A stretch of 33,829 nt of DNA from Kiritimatiellia bacterium (GCA_018399555.1 JAGYOL010000012.1:1-33829), one strand, 5' to 3'; positions 15,778 through 24,736 are shown, numbered from the stretch's first letter. Notes: generated by a model from the sequence alone, not told the origin. Numbers and translations: made by a program.

Positions 15778-17130
15778 ATGATTAAAATAAAAAAAGGTTT
15801 GGATCTGCCTGTTCTCGGTAAGCCGGATGAAAAGGTCGCTGAATTCAAGGCAACCGGCCATGTGGCAGTAACCGGTCTGGATTATGTCGGACTGAAGCCC
15901 GGCATGACTGTAAAAGAGAATCAGGTTGTCCGGAAGGGAGAACCGTTGTTTGCCGCAAAGGAAAACAGCGGCGTGGTATTCACCGCACCCTGCGCCGGGC
16001 GTGTGGCGGTGATCAACCGCGGCCCGCGGCGTGTGTTGGAGTCGGTTGTGATAGAGGTTGATCCTGAGGGAGAAAGCCGTAGCTTCGACACCATCACCGA
16101 TGAGCGGCTGAACGATGCTTCATCCGGGGAAATAATCTCTGTTTTAATTGATTCGGGATTATTCACCGCTTTCCGTCAACGGCCCTTCTCACGGATTCCC
16201 GCACCTGAGAGCAGACCGCACTCGATTTTCGTCACTTCAATCGATAGTGATCCGCTCGGTTTCGATCCCGGAATTGTGATTTCCCGCTATGTAAATGATT
16301 TCGTCCGCGGTCTGACCGCCCTGACCCGCATTACGCAGAGCGAGGTCTATAATGTGGTGCATGAGAATTTCAATATCGAACTGCCACCGATTGAGCACTG
16401 CCTGACCTTGAAATTCGGTGGCAGACACCCCTGCGGGCTGGTCGGCACACACATTCACATGCTCGACCCGGTGCATGAAAATAAAGCGATCTGGCATATT
16501 GGAGCACAGGATGTGATTGCGATTGGACGTCTGCTGGTGACCGGTGAGCTGTGGAACGAGCGTTTTGTGGCCCTGGGAGGTCCCCCGTTTCAGGAACCCC
16601 GTATTCTGCATACCACAATCGGGGCCGACATTCTGGAGTTGACTGAAGGAGAGTTGACCGATGATCGTCCGGTGCGGCTGATCGCCGGTTCAATCCTCAA
16701 TGGCCGCAGAGTAGAGGGTGCTGTACGCTATCTGGATCGCTACAGCTATAAGATAGGCGCGCTTGACGAAGATCATGGCCGTAAACTGCTGGGGTGGATA
16801 CGACCTGGATTGAAACAGCATTCGGCTGGAAAAACCTTTTTGTCATCGCTCTTTCCAGCTAGAAAGCTGAACATCACATCGAAGCGTAACGGCGGGGTGC
16901 GTCCGGTTGTACCGCTGGGAATATTTGAGCAGCTCATGCCGCTTGATATTCTGCCCACTCAGCTTGCCAAGGCACTGCTGATGCGGGATATCGAGGATTG
17001 TCTGCGTCTGGGAGTGCTGGAACTCGATGAGGAGGACCTCGCATTGATGACCTACGCCTGCTCCGGCAAGAATGATTACGGCGCATTGCTGCGCGAGGTT
17101 TTGGAGATCGTTTTTAAGGAGGGGGCATGA
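15778..17130 (+). CDS. nqrA: Na+-translocating NADH:quinone reductase subunit A
   Basis: Peripheral cytoplasmic subunit of the six-subunit Nqr complex, which oxidises NADH, reduces ubiquinone or menaquinone and exports Na+. The 450-aa length is standard. Recognisable stretches are the N-terminal MIKIKKGLDLP start, the biotinyl-lipoyl-like KGEPLFAAKENSGVVFTAP region, and the C-terminal PLGIFEQLMPLDILPTQLAKALL and CSGKNDYGALLREVL. NqrA carries no redox cofactor covalently; it contributes to the quinone site region in Vibrio. It is the first gene of the nqr operon, and its stop overlaps the nqrB start (ATGA). Confidence 0.96.
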   Translation: MIKIKKGLDLPVLGKPDEKVAEFKATGHVAVTGLDYVGLKPGMTVKENQVVRKGEPLFAAKENSGVVFTAPCAGRVAVINRGPRRVLESVVIEVDPEGESRSFDTITDERLNDASSGEIISVLIDSGLFTAFRQRPFSRIPAPESRPHSIFVTSIDSDPLGFDPGIVISRYVNDFVRGLTALTRITQSEVYNVVHENFNIELPPIEHCLTLKFGGRHPCGLVGTHIHMLDPVHENKAIWHIGAQDVIAIGRLLVTGELWNERFVALGGPPFQEPRILHTTIGADILELTEGELTDDRPVRLIAGSILNGRRVEGAVRYLDRYSYKIGALDEDHGRKLLGWIRPGLKQHSAGKTFLSSLFPARKLNITSKRNGGVRPVVPLGIFEQLMPLDILPTQLAKALLMRDIEDCLRLGVLELDEEDLALMTYACSGKNDYGALLREVLEIVFKEGA

Positions 17131-18323
17131 AGTTTCTGAGAAATATGCTGGATAAGATCGAGCCTAATTTCCGTGAAGGTGGCAAACTCGAGTTCTTCTA
17201 TCCTTTCTATGAGGCGATGGACACCTTTTTCTATAATGTCGGTGATACCAACACCGGACGGGTGCATGTGCGTGACAGTGTTGACTTGAAACGCAATATG
17301 ATTCTGGTGATGATTGCTCTGACGCCCTGTATCCTGTACGGATTGTATAACATAGGCAATCAGGTCTTGCTGGCCGGCGGCACGATGGAAGGTTGGCGCG
17401 GAGCATTGATCGCATCTCTCGGAATGACCCTGGCAGATGGAATTACAGCCAGATTCCTCTACGGCCTGACCTGGTTTCTGCCCCTTTACTTCGTGATTTT
17501 CGCGGTCGGAATTTTCTGGGAAATTCTGTTCTCGATGATTCGTAAGCATGAGATTTATGAGGGATTCTTCGTAACATCACTGCTGTTGCCGCTGATTGTG
17601 CCGCCCTCCATCCCGCTCTGGCAGGTGGCCCTGGCGATAAGCTTCGCGGTTATTCTGGGCAAAGAGGTCTTCGGCGGCACCGGAATGAATTTCATGAACC
17701 CGGCTCTGATAGCCAGGGCCTTTCTTTTCTTTGCCTATCCGGCACAGATTTCCGGTGATAAAGTCTGGACGGTCGCCAGCGTGGATGGCATATCAAGGGC
17801 GACACCGTTGAGCAGATTCGCCTCTTCGAGCTCCGTAACGGATATTTCGATGCTGGATGCTTTTGTAGGACGTATTCCGGGATGTATCGGCGAAACTTCA
17901 ACCCTGTGCTGTGTTTTAGCGGGTGTGTTTCTGTTGCTGATCGGTGTGGCCTCTTGGCGCATCATGGCAAGCTGCCTGATCAGTATGGTCGCTGCCGCAC
18001 TTTTCTTCAATGGCCTCTACGCCGCCGGTGTCTGCTCTCTGCCGATGTGCGCTCTCAATCCAGCCTGGCATTTTGTACTGGGCGGGTTTGCTTTCGGCTT
18101 GGTTTTCATGGTTACCGATCCGGTTACCGGCGCGCAAACTACAGTCGGCAAGTGGTACTACGGTGCTTTTGTCGGCGCAATGTGCATTGTTATTCGTAAT
18201 CTGAATGTTGCTTATCCGGAGGGTATGATGCTGGCAGTTCTGATGGGCAATATCGTTGCTCCGTTGATCGACTATTTCGTGATCGAGGCAAACGTCAAGA
18301 GAAGGAGCGCACGTTATGTCTGA
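17127..18323 (+). CDS. nqrB: Na+-translocating NADH:quinone reductase subunit B
   Basis: Integral membrane subunit (398 aa, about ten hydrophobic spans) homologous to RnfD, holding covalently bound FMN and, in Vibrio, riboflavin. The FMN-attachment region reads GISRATPLSRF; the Thr in the AT pair is the expected acceptor, though the Gly before it in the common SGAT form is Arg here. Other family stretches are FFVTSLLLPLIVPPSIPLWQ, GKEVFGGTGMNFMNPALIARAF and AFGLVFMVTDPVTGAQT. A strong AAGGAGG sits 7 nt before ATG 17127, within the end of nqrA. The Arg substitution near the flavin site is worth comparing with relatives. Confidence 0.95.
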   Translation: MKFLRNMLDKIEPNFREGGKLEFFYPFYEAMDTFFYNVGDTNTGRVHVRDSVDLKRNMILVMIALTPCILYGLYNIGNQVLLAGGTMEGWRGALIASLGMTLADGITARFLYGLTWFLPLYFVIFAVGIFWEILFSMIRKHEIYEGFFVTSLLLPLIVPPSIPLWQVALAISFAVILGKEVFGGTGMNFMNPALIARAFLFFAYPAQISGDKVWTVASVDGISRATPLSRFASSSSVTDISMLDAFVGRIPGCIGETSTLCCVLAGVFLLLIGVASWRIMASCLISMVAAALFFNGLYAAGVCSLPMCALNPAWHFVLGGFAFGLVFMVTDPVTGAQTTVGKWYYGAFVGAMCIVIRNLNVAYPEGMMLAVLMGNIVAPLIDYFVIEANVKRRSARYV

Positions 18324-18990
18324 TAATCAATCAACCCGCAAGGTTTTTATCGTTTCACTGGTTCTCTGCGCGGTCTGTTCGGTGATGGTTTCGGTTGCCG
18401 CTGTGCTTCTCAAACCGCTTCAGGAAGCTAACCGGAAGCTGGATTTCAAAAGGAATCTGCTGATTGCGGCAGGGCTGGTTGATGGGGATGTCAACAGACA
18501 GAGTGTGCTGGATGAGTTTGAAAAGATCGAACAACTGGAAGCGTCAACCTCCAGAGGTGAAAAAACCGTCTATGTTGCCAGGCAAGAGGGCCAAATAACT
18601 CATTACATCTTTCCCGTAACAGGAAAGGGGCTCTGGTCAACCATGCGTGGTTTTCTGGCACTTTCATCCGATTTTAAAACCGTCATGGGCATGGGCTTTT
18701 ATGAACACGGCGAGACTCCCGGGCTGGGTGGAGAAATCACCAATCCCGCTTGGCTCGCTCAGTTTAAAGGCAAACAGGCCTATGATGAGTCGCTCAATGT
18801 AAGACTTGAGGTAATCAAAGGTTCGGTTGAGCCGGATTCCGTCGCCGCTGCCTACCAGGTGGATGGACTCTCCGGGGCAACTTTGACCACTCGCGGAGTT
18901 GACGATATGATCGAGTTCTGGCTTTCGGAGGAAGGATACCTTCCGTTTGTCCGTGAGCACGTAAAGAAAGGGAAAGGGGCCGGGCTGTGA
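18316..18990 (+). CDS. nqrC: Na+-translocating NADH:quinone reductase subunit C
   Basis: Subunit with one N-terminal membrane span (about residues 9-31) and a periplasmic FMN-binding domain. The flavinylation motif appears as [17 protein letters not shown]; the second Thr is the FMN acceptor in the S(T)GATxx(S/T) pattern attached by Apb[16 protein letters not shown] is a conserved NqrC/RnfG stretch. At 224 aa it is shorter than Vibrio NqrC (about 257 aa). AAGGAG precedes ATG 18316, which overlaps nqrB by 8 bp. No apbE gene is in the window, so the flavin transferase must be elsewhere. Confidence 0.95.
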   Translation: MSDNQSTRKVFIVSLVLCAVCSVMVSVAAVLLKPLQEANRKLDFKRNLLIAAGLVDGDVNRQSVLDEFEKIEQLEASTSRGEKTVYVARQEGQITHYIFPVTGKGLWSTMRGFLALSSDFKTVMGMGFYEHGETPGLGGEITNPAWLAQFKGKQAYDESLNVRLEVIKGSVEPDSVAAAYQVDGLSGATLTTRGVDDMIEFWLSEEGYLPFVREHVKKGKGAGL

Positions 18991-19607
18991 GCACATTGAA
19001 AAACACACTGCTGGATCCGATATTCAAAAACAACCCGATCGGATTGCAGGTATTGGGTATCTGTTCCGCGCTGGCTGTGACCAACAAGCTGGAAACATCA
19101 CTTGCAATGGGTGCTGCTGTGACCCTGGTAACGGCATTCGCCTCGCTGGCAGTCAGTCTGATCCGCCGGCACATACCGGCCAGCATCCGGATCATTGTGC
19201 AGATGACGATCATCGCCTCGCTGGTAATTCTGGCCGATCAGATACTCAAAGCCTTTTTCTTTGAAATTTCCAAGAGCATGTCGGTTTATGTCGGGTTGAT
19301 CATTACCAACTGCATCATTATGGGGCGTGCCGAGGGTTACGCACTCTCGAATACACCGCTGAAAAGCTTTATCGATGGAATTGGCAATGGACTGGGCTAC
19401 AGTGTGGTTCTGATTTTCGTGGGGGTGTTCCGTGAGCTGTTGGGTTCCGGCACCCTGCTGGGACATGCGGTTCTGCCATTGACTAAAAACGGGGGCTGGT
19501 ATCAGCCCAACGGTCTGATGGTTCTGGCACCGAGCGCGTTTTTTCTGATTGCCATATTCATCTGGGTTGTCAGAAGCCTGGATAAAAGTCAGCAGGAGGA
19601 GGGTTAA
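18987..19607 (+). CDS. nqrD: Na+-translocating NADH:quinone reductase subunit D
   Basis: Polytopic inner-membrane subunit, 206 aa, with six hydrophobic spans, homologous to RnfE. Family features include [21 protein letters not shown] near the start and the inverted-topology repeat region [19 protein letters not shown], whose Cys belongs to the pair of half-sites that bind an intramembrane iron centre with NqrE. Translation starts at GTG 18987, overlapping the nqrC stop (GTGA), with AAAGGGG upstream. It is followed by nqrE after 3 bp. Confidence 0.95.
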   Translation: MSTLKNTLLDPIFKNNPIGLQVLGICSALAVTNKLETSLAMGAAVTLVTAFASLAVSLIRRHIPASIRIIVQMTIIASLVILADQILKAFFFEISKSMSVYVGLIITNCIIMGRAEGYALSNTPLKSFIDGIGNGLGYSVVLIFVGVFRELLGSGTLLGHAVLPLTKNGGWYQPNGLMVLAPSAFFLIAIFIWVVRSLDKSQQEEG

Positions 19608-19610
19608 GAT

Positions 19611-20219
19611 ATGCAGAGTTTGTTTGATATTTTCTTCACCTCGATCTTCACTCAGAATATGGCGTTGGCCTTTTTCCTGGGCATGTGTACCTTTCTGGCG
19701 GTCTCAAAAAAGGTTAAAACCGCAATCGGACTGGGTGTGGCGGTGATTGTTGTACAGCTGATTACGGTGCCGGTCAACAACCTGATCTACACTCACATCC
19801 TGCGCGAGGGTGCTTTGCGCTGGATTGCGGATGATCTCAGATCAATTGATCTGGGTTTTATCGGTCTTATCATATATATCGGCGTTATTGCTGCCATGGT
19901 TCAGATACTGGAGATGACGCTGGATCGCTACTTTCCCGCACTCTACAACGCACTCGGCATTTTTCTGCCGCTGATCACCGTTAATTGCGCGATTCTCGGC
20001 GGCACACTCTTTATGGTAGAGCGCGACTACAACTTCACCCAGAGCGTGGTTTATGGAGCAGGCTCAGGTATCGGCTGGGCATTGGCGATTGTTCTGCTGG
20101 CCGGTGTGCGTGAAAAGCTTAAATACTCCCATCCGCCAGCCGGTCTGCGTGGTCTAGGGCTGACTTTTGTAGTCGTGGGACTGATGGCAATTGGCTTTCT
20201 GGCTTTTTCCGGTATATGA
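19611..20219 (+). CDS. nqrE: Na+-translocating NADH:quinone reductase subunit E
   Basis: Polytopic membrane subunit (202 aa, six spans), homologous to RnfA and pseudo-symmetric partner of NqrD. The start is [34 protein letters not shown], containing the conserved first-half Cys, and the second half has [18 protein letters not shown] with the second. GGAGGAGGG lies 6 nt before ATG 19611. A 68-bp gap follows before nqrF, unusual for this operon; it has a T-rich run and a fresh AGGGA ribosome site but no clear terminator. Confidence 0.95.
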   Translation: MQSLFDIFFTSIFTQNMALAFFLGMCTFLAVSKKVKTAIGLGVAVIVVQLITVPVNNLIYTHILREGALRWIADDLRSIDLGFIGLIIYIGVIAAMVQILEMTLDRYFPALYNALGIFLPLITVNCAILGGTLFMVERDYNFTQSVVYGAGSGIGWALAIVLLAGVREKLKYSHPPAGLRGLGLTFVVVGLMAIGFLAFSGI

Positions 20220-20287
20220 TTGCGCAGCTTTTTTTCTTGGTTTTACGGACGGCGGCTTTTGTTCCGCTAAGTGCTAGGGACTGAATA

Positions 20288-21505
20288 ATGAATGAAATTA
20301 TCTTTGGTGTGATTTTTTTCACCTTGATCGTGCTGCTGCTGGTCTGCATTATCCTGCTGGCGCGCTGGAAACTCGTGCCGGCCGGCAAAGTCAAAATCAA
20401 GATCAACAACGAGAAGGAGTTCGAAGTTCCGATCGGCGGCAAATTGCTGGGTGCCCTGGCCAGTCAGGAAATTTTTGTGCCCTCGGCCTGTGGCGGCGGC
20501 GGAACCTGCGGACAGTGCAAGGTCAAGGTGATCTCCGGCGGCGGATCGCTGCTGCCGACCGAAGAGGGGTGCATCAATCGGCGCGAGATGAAGAGCGGCA
20601 TCCGGCTGAGTTGCCAGGTGGCGGTCAAGCAGGATATGAAGATCGAGGTTCCCGAGGAGGTCTTCGGTGTCAGAAAATGGGAGTGCGAGGTTGTTTCAAA
20701 CCGCAATGTGGCAACCTTTATCAAGGAGTTTGTCGTCCGGCTGCCCGAAGGCGAGGAGGTGCCCTTCCGCGCCGGAGGATATATTCAGATTGAATGTCCT
20801 CCGCACAAGTTGAAATACGCCGATTTTGACATCGATGATGAATATCGCGCCGACTGGGATAAATACAACATGTGGCAGTATGTCTCGCATGTTCATGAAA
20901 CCGTAACCCGCGCCTACTCGATGGCCAACTATCCGGAGGAGCAGGGGGTTATCAAACTGAATGTCAGGATCGCCTCGCCGCCGCCCGGTACCAGACATCC
21001 GCCCGGTGTGATGTCATCCTATATTTTCAGTTTGCAACCCGGCGACACAGTTACAATCTCTGGACCCTACGGCGAATTCTTTGCCCGTGAAACCGGGAAA
21101 GAGATGGTTTTCATCGGTGGCGGAGCGGGAATGGCACCGATGCGGTCACATATTTTCGATCAGCTCAAACGCCTGCGAAGCAAACGTAAAATAAGCTTCT
21201 GGTACGGGGCACGTTCTAAAAAAGAGATGTTCTATACCGATGAGTTTGAACAGCTGGCGGCGGAGAACGAAAACTTTACCTTCAATGTGGCACTCTCCGA
21301 ACCGCTGCCCGAGGACGATTGGAATGGCTATACCGGTTTTATTCATGATGTGCTGCGTGATGAATATCTGGCAGAGCATGAGGCACCGGAGGATGTTGAA
21401 TACTACCTTTGCGGTCCGCCGATCATGAATGAATGCGTGATCAATATGCTGCTTGATCTGGGAGTTGACTGTGACGATATCATGCTTGACGATTTTGGCG
21501 GGTGA
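20288..21505 (+). CDS. nqrF: Na+-translocating NADH:quinone reductase subunit F
   Basis: NADH-oxidising entry subunit, 405 aa. An N-terminal membrane anchor (about residues 4-25) is followed by a ferredoxin domain with a [2Fe-2S] motif Cys68-x5-Cys74-x2-Cys77 and a later Cys in RLSCQV. The FAD domain is marked by RAYSMANYP and the NAD domain by [14 protein letters not shown] and [12 protein letters not shown]. Electrons run from NADH through FAD and 2Fe-2S to the membrane subunits. It is the last canonical nqr gene; a small Cys-rich membrane ORF follows 199 bp later after a palindromic repeat. Confidence 0.97.
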   Translation: MNEIIFGVIFFTLIVLLLVCIILLARWKLVPAGKVKIKINNEKEFEVPIGGKLLGALASQEIFVPSACGGGGTCGQCKVKVISGGGSLLPTEEGCINRREMKSGIRLSCQVAVKQDMKIEVPEEVFGVRKWECEVVSNRNVATFIKEFVVRLPEGEEVPFRAGGYIQIECPPHKLKYADFDIDDEYRADWDKYNMWQYVSHVHETVTRAYSMANYPEEQGVIKLNVRIASPPPGTRHPPGVMSSYIFSLQPGDTVTISGPYGEFFARETGKEMVFIGGGAGMAPMRSHIFDQLKRLRSKRKISFWYGARSKKEMFYTDEFEQLAAENENFTFNVALSEPLPEDDWNGYTGFIHDVLRDEYLAEHEAPEDVEYYLCGPPIMNECVINMLLDLGVDCDDIMLDDFGG

Positions 21506-21589
21506 TCAATGTCACAACAGCAACCTCCTATGGGTCGTTAGCAACACGTTGTCGTTGCGTGCCTGTTCGTTTTTTGCATGGGGCAGAGA

Positions 21590-21651
21590 GCATAGAGCAT
21601 GGGGAAGAAAATTTGCTGTGCTTAAGTACATCTCTTCTCTATGCTCTATGC
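21590..21651. repeat. Long palindromic intergenic repeat after nqrF
   Basis: GCATAGAGCATGGGGAAGA (21590-21608) pairs with TCTTCTCTATGCTCTATGC (21633-21651): 19 positions, two as G-U in RNA, with a 24-nt loop. The word GCATGGGG is repeated just to the left. No T-tract follows, so it is not a standard terminator. A second small stem (TTCGT/ACGAA) lies just downstream. The alternating GCATAGAGCAT composition suggests a dispersed palindromic element inserted between nqrF and the small ORF. Confidence 0.65.
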
Positions 21652-21704
21652 AGTTCGTGCAAAGTACGAATCTAGCCTATAACTCATGATGAAAGTGTAC
21701 TGAT

Positions 21705-21866
21705 ATGCTCGGTGTCGTAATTTTTCTGGTTTTTCTGGCATTCATTTTTTTCATGACGATCGTCTTCCGTGCGAAAGAGCTGAAGGTGCGTAAGGGGAAA
21801 AAAGCCGGCACAGATAGCTACTGCTGCGGCAAGTGCGGCAGCTGTGATAACAAGGATGATGCTTAA
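21705..21866 (+). CDS. Small Cys-rich single-span membrane protein, NqrM-like candidate
   Basis: A 53-aa ORF below the track's length limit, found by reading the sequence. It encodes an N-terminal hydrophobic segment (about residues 3-21, MLGVVIFLVFLAFIFF), a basic linker (RAKELKVRKGKK) and a C-terminal Cys cluster YCCGKCGSC, with four Cys in nine residues. GAAAG lies about 9 nt before ATG 21705. Position right after nqrF, one membrane span and a Cys tail recall NqrM (DUF539), needed for Nqr maturation, but the NqrM motif GSCGGL is not present and the protein is shorter. FeoB-associated Cys-rich proteins have a similar plan. It ends in a 4-bp convergent overlap with the exonuclease gene. Confidence 0.65.
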   Translation: MLGVVIFLVFLAFIFFMTIVFRAKELKVRKGKKAGTDSYCCGKCGSCDNKDDA

Positions 21867-22726
21867 TCCATCTGTTCAAAAACGCCGTCCTCAGCCTGAC
21901 CCGTCAGCACCTTGAGCCGTTGCCATGCCTCAATATAACTAAGCAGGTATCGGTTTTCAGAGCTCTCCGCCATTTTCTCCAGCAGATTTCGAACCCTCCG
22001 CTGTTCCAGGAGATACTCCTCGGACGTGAACCTTGCAGCGAAACGAGCCATACGCAGCCAGAGCAGATAGGTGGTTATGGCGTCAAAACAGTTGTATTGT
22101 ACAATCTGCTCGAGTCTGCCGCTGTAGTACAGAGAGCACACATCAATGCCGCTGGTTTCCAGTTTGCCCGGTATGCCCGAGAGCGTGGCCGCCTCGTTCA
22201 GCGAAACCGTGTACCCTTTGCCATAGCCGCTGATGATGTTCATCAGATCGACATCATTGCTCTCCCAGGGCTTGGCATTCAGACGGCGGTTGAAAGTGTC
22301 CAGTGCCATGCCTTTGAAAATCGCCCGCTGTGTCAGAATCCGCAGATCGGCGTTGCGCGAGTTGTAACCGACCAGTTGCGGGTTGTATCTTGAAACCCCT
22401 TCATCCAAAAACCGACTCAGAATGTAGCTTTCGTTATTCTGTGAGCGATCAGAGGGATTCTCCGGAATCCCCTGCAGAAAAAGCTGCACACTCCCGTCGC
22501 CGGATTTGCGCCGGATCAGGGTTGCAATAGAAACAACCCGGCAAAGCGCGGTTTTGAGAAAGGGCATGGGATCATCCGCTGTGGCGCCGCCCTCACGCCA
22601 CATGACCTTCAGCACCTCTTCATCGCTCATTTTGTCAGGCAGTTTGTAAAGCAATCTGCCGGCAAGCAGGTCAGGCACCCACTCGCAGTCAAAGGCCCAG
22701 ACTTCATCAGGTATAGTGGTGATCAT
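21863..22726 (-). CDS. Predicted 3'-5' exonuclease, PolB-exonuclease-like
   Basis: 287-aa DnaQ-superfamily protein resembling the family described as related to the exonuclease domain of DNA polymerase B (PF10108-type). The DEDDy-type motifs can be seen: ExoI AFDCEWVPD near residue 11, ExoII LVGYNSRNADLRIL and ExoIII YNCFDAITTYLLW (the Tyr-x3-Asp pattern). It would hydrolyse single-stranded DNA or RNA ends with two metals. No polymerase domain is present. The ATG overlaps the stop of the upstream metallophosphoesterase (ATGA), so the two are almost certainly cotranslated. The substrate is unknown. Confidence 0.8.
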   Translation of the reverse strand: MITTIPDEVWAFDCEWVPDLLAGRLLYKLPDKMSDEEVLKVMWREGGATADDPMPFLKTALCRVVSIATLIRRKSGDGSVQLFLQGIPENPSDRSQNNESYILSRFLDEGVSRYNPQLVGYNSRNADLRILTQRAIFKGMALDTFNRRLNAKPWESNDVDLMNIISGYGKGYTVSLNEAATLSGIPGKLETSGIDVCSLYYSGRLEQIVQYNCFDAITTYLLWLRMARFAARFTSEEYLLEQRRVRNLLEKMAESSENRYLLSYIEAWQRLKVLTGQAEDGVFEQMD

Positions 22727-24243
22727 GGAATATTACCCTCCTCATCCGGTGTCGCCGGTATTGAATCATTGTATCCTCTGAGAACCGGCTGGCGCAACTC
22801 TACTTTGCCGCTGAAATCCGCCACGATACGAAAACGTACATGTGTTGTGCCGCGGTTAAGTTTGATCTTGCGCGATATGGCGGCGACATTCTGGCCTTCA
22901 TTGGTGCGGCCCCGCACCTCGATGCTATCAAGCTTCTTGTTGCTTAGCGTGCCCTCTGCATCAGTGCCGTACGATTGCACCTGGTAGGAGACGGTGCCGT
23001 GATAATTGTCGAGCTTGCGTATTCTGCCCTGCATGCGCAAATGCTCAAGACCGCACTCACCGATCCTGATCAGCGGTGATTCCAGCACAAAGCGCGCTCT
23101 TGAAAGGTGGTTTATTATAATAGAATCAGGGGTCTTGCCAGACTCCAGTTGCTGCGCACGCCGGTCGTTCAGAGTGTAGCGCCATCCCTGCATCCCGGTA
23201 TCCCGGTTGATAACAGAGGGCAGGGCATGAAGATAGTTGTCGGTCGCGAGACCGTCGCCTCCGGGCTGAATCATCGGCATCCGGCCCGTCGGGAGAGTCA
23301 GCGCATAACTGGCCGAAGCATTGGAGCGCCGGATTTTGCAAGTCAGATAGATTGAGGCGCAAAGCGAGAGCGCGGCGATTAAAAATATAATCATTCGGTA
23401 TTTTTTTATCTGCGAACGCTGCGTGTGCTGTAATTTGCGGATGGTCTCGGTGAGGTGATGCTTTTCATCAATCGGTTTGATAAAAGAAAGCCTTTCGCGT
23501 ACAGCAGGCAGAGAGGACTCAGCGGTATGCTCCTTCAGCCAAGGAACTTCATCCATCCCGGCCAGCAGCAGGGCGTTGTTGAAGGAGATGCAGTCAAACG
23601 GCAGATGGTGAAAAACGATGCTGCGTTCTGAGTGATCAAATACGCAGTAGGTGGATTCCAGTTTGCCTGTCCGGGGATAACCGATTGTGCCGGGATTGAC
23701 AATATAACGTTTATGATCTTCCAGGATAAAATCACACGGCTCAAGAAAATGCGCCGTGCCGCTTTGACCGATAACGTAGATGGCCGCCAGATGGGTGTGC
23801 CCCGCGAACATCAACTGCTCGGATCTGTTTTCGAAAGAAGACTGCGCATCTTCGCCAGTAATAATGTAACGGAATGCGCCGGGTTTGGTGAAATCACCGT
23901 GAACACAGCGGAAAGCAGGTGCTCCCAGCGTCAGTGGCAGAGATTTCAGCCAGCTTAAAGCTTGGTCTGAAAGCATCCCGCGATGTTTTAGCACCGCTCT
24001 GCGTGCTTCCGGACAGAAAACCAGTGGATTGAGTTTGCCGCAGACAGCTGCGTCGTGGTTGCCCAGCAGATGACACTCCGTTACCCGATAAACCAGCTCG
24101 AGGGTTTCAACCGGTTGCGGACCGTAACCAACCGTATCGCCCAAACAGATTATTTTATCTATGTTCCGCTTGGCGATGTCGTTCAAAACCATCTGTAAAG
24201 CGGTAAAATTGGCGTGTATATCAGAGATAAACGCGTAACGCAT
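22723..24243 (-). CDS. Metallophosphoesterase with membrane anchor and outer domain
   Basis: 506-aa protein with three parts. Residues 1-215 form a calcineurin-like phosphoesterase: SDIHAN (Asp8, His10), GD (Asp36), GNHD (61-64), HGD (115-117) and GHTH (148-151), all metal ligands intact, resembling YfcE/PrpE-type phosphodiesterases. Residues about 215-283 form a charged linker. A single membrane span covers 284-302. The last 200 residues are predicted outside the cytoplasm and look beta-rich, with no family I recognise. The catalytic head would face the cytoplasm, so the protein could couple an outer signal or anchor to phosphodiester hydrolysis. A hairpin (CAGCGG/CCGCTG, 24258-24274) lies just before the start; no clear ribosome site is seen. 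Confidence 0.8.
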   Translation of the reverse strand: MRYAFISDIHANFTALQMVLNDIAKRNIDKIICLGDTVGYGPQPVETLELVYRVTECHLLGNHDAAVCGKLNPLVFCPEARRAVLKHRGMLSDQALSWLKSLPLTLGAPAFRCVHGDFTKPGAFRYIITGEDAQSSFENRSEQLMFAGHTHLAAIYVIGQSGTAHFLEPCDFILEDHKRYIVNPGTIGYPRTGKLESTYCVFDHSERSIVFHHLPFDCISFNNALLLAGMDEVPWLKEHTAESSLPAVRERLSFIKPIDEKHHLTETIRKLQHTQRSQIKKYRMIIFLIAALSLCASIYLTCKIRRSNASASYALTLPTGRMPMIQPGGDGLATDNYLHALPSVINRDTGMQGWRYTLNDRRAQQLESGKTPDSIIINHLSRARFVLESPLIRIGECGLEHLRMQGRIRKLDNYHGTVSYQVQSYGTDAEGTLSNKKLDSIEVRGRTNEGQNVAAISRKIKLNRGTTHVRFRIVADFSGKVELRQPVLRGYNDSIPATPDEEGNIP

Positions 24244-24313
24244 GAGCTGCTTGTTTACAGCGGTGGTGCCGCTGAAAGGTTAAATCGTTCAAGGAGCGGC
24301 GGAAAAAAGTGAT

Positions 24314-24419
24314 GCAAAATATGGCTTTGCGACCTAAACCAGCGGTTCATCTCACACTACTGTTCAGCATGTGAAAAGCTACAGCGCACCGGATGTCTAT
24401 TCCGGCACCGCTGGTTTAG
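24314..24419. repeat. TIR-bounded dispersed repeat element, copy 2
   Basis: CTAAACCAGCGG (24334-24345) and its exact inverse CCGCTGGTTTAG (24408-24419) bound 86 bp. A flanking hairpin GCAAA/TTTGC (24314-24330) sits in the same place as the hairpin beside copy 1. The left 45 bases match copy 1 at about 80 percent by eye, while the interior is shorter and has its own stem (CCGGA/TCCGG, 24389-24405). It lies between the metallophosphoesterase start and the ferredoxin stop and contains no credible ORF. Confidence 0.72.
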
Positions 24420-24450
24420 AGGATAAACTTCCAAGTTGCGTCAGGCTGGC

Positions 24451-24621
24451 TCAGCCAGCTTCAATCGCATTGCTCGGACATTCACCGGCACAGGCGCCGC
24501 AATCCACGCAGAGATCCGGGTCGATCGAATAGTGAGGTGTACCCTCTTGAATTGCATCAACCGGACAGGCATCTTTGCACAATCCGCAAGCCACACAGGC
24601 ATCTGTGATTTTATAGGCCAT
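24451..24621 (-). CDS. 2[4Fe-4S] ferredoxin
   Basis: A 56-aa clostridial-type ferredoxin, absent from the ORF track. It begins MAYKITDACVACGLCKDACP and has two CxxCxxCxxxCP motifs: Cys9, 12, 15, 19 and Cys38, 41, 44, 48. It would be a soluble low-potential electron carrier. AAGGAG lies 7 nt before the ATG. It is divergent from rubrerythrin, which suggests a shared redox context, though ferredoxin is not the usual reductant of rubrerythrin. A 6-bp palindrome (GCTGGC/GCCAGC, 24445-24459) covers the stop codon but lacks a T-tract. Confidence 0.95.
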   Translation of the reverse strand: MAYKITDACVACGLCKDACPVDAIQEGTPHYSIDPDLCVDCGACAGECPSNAIEAG

Positions 24622-24736
24622 TATTGTCTCCTTGTTTTTCGTTTGTTAAATGATATGACGTTGTTGCTCTTATACAGCTCCGCTCAATGACCAACAGTAT
24701 ATAAAAATAGAGTGAAGCAACAAAGTACAAAATCAG

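Noticed and set aside
24445-24459. Palindrome over the ferredoxin stop as a terminator
   Set aside because: The stem is good but no T-tract follows on the minus strand.
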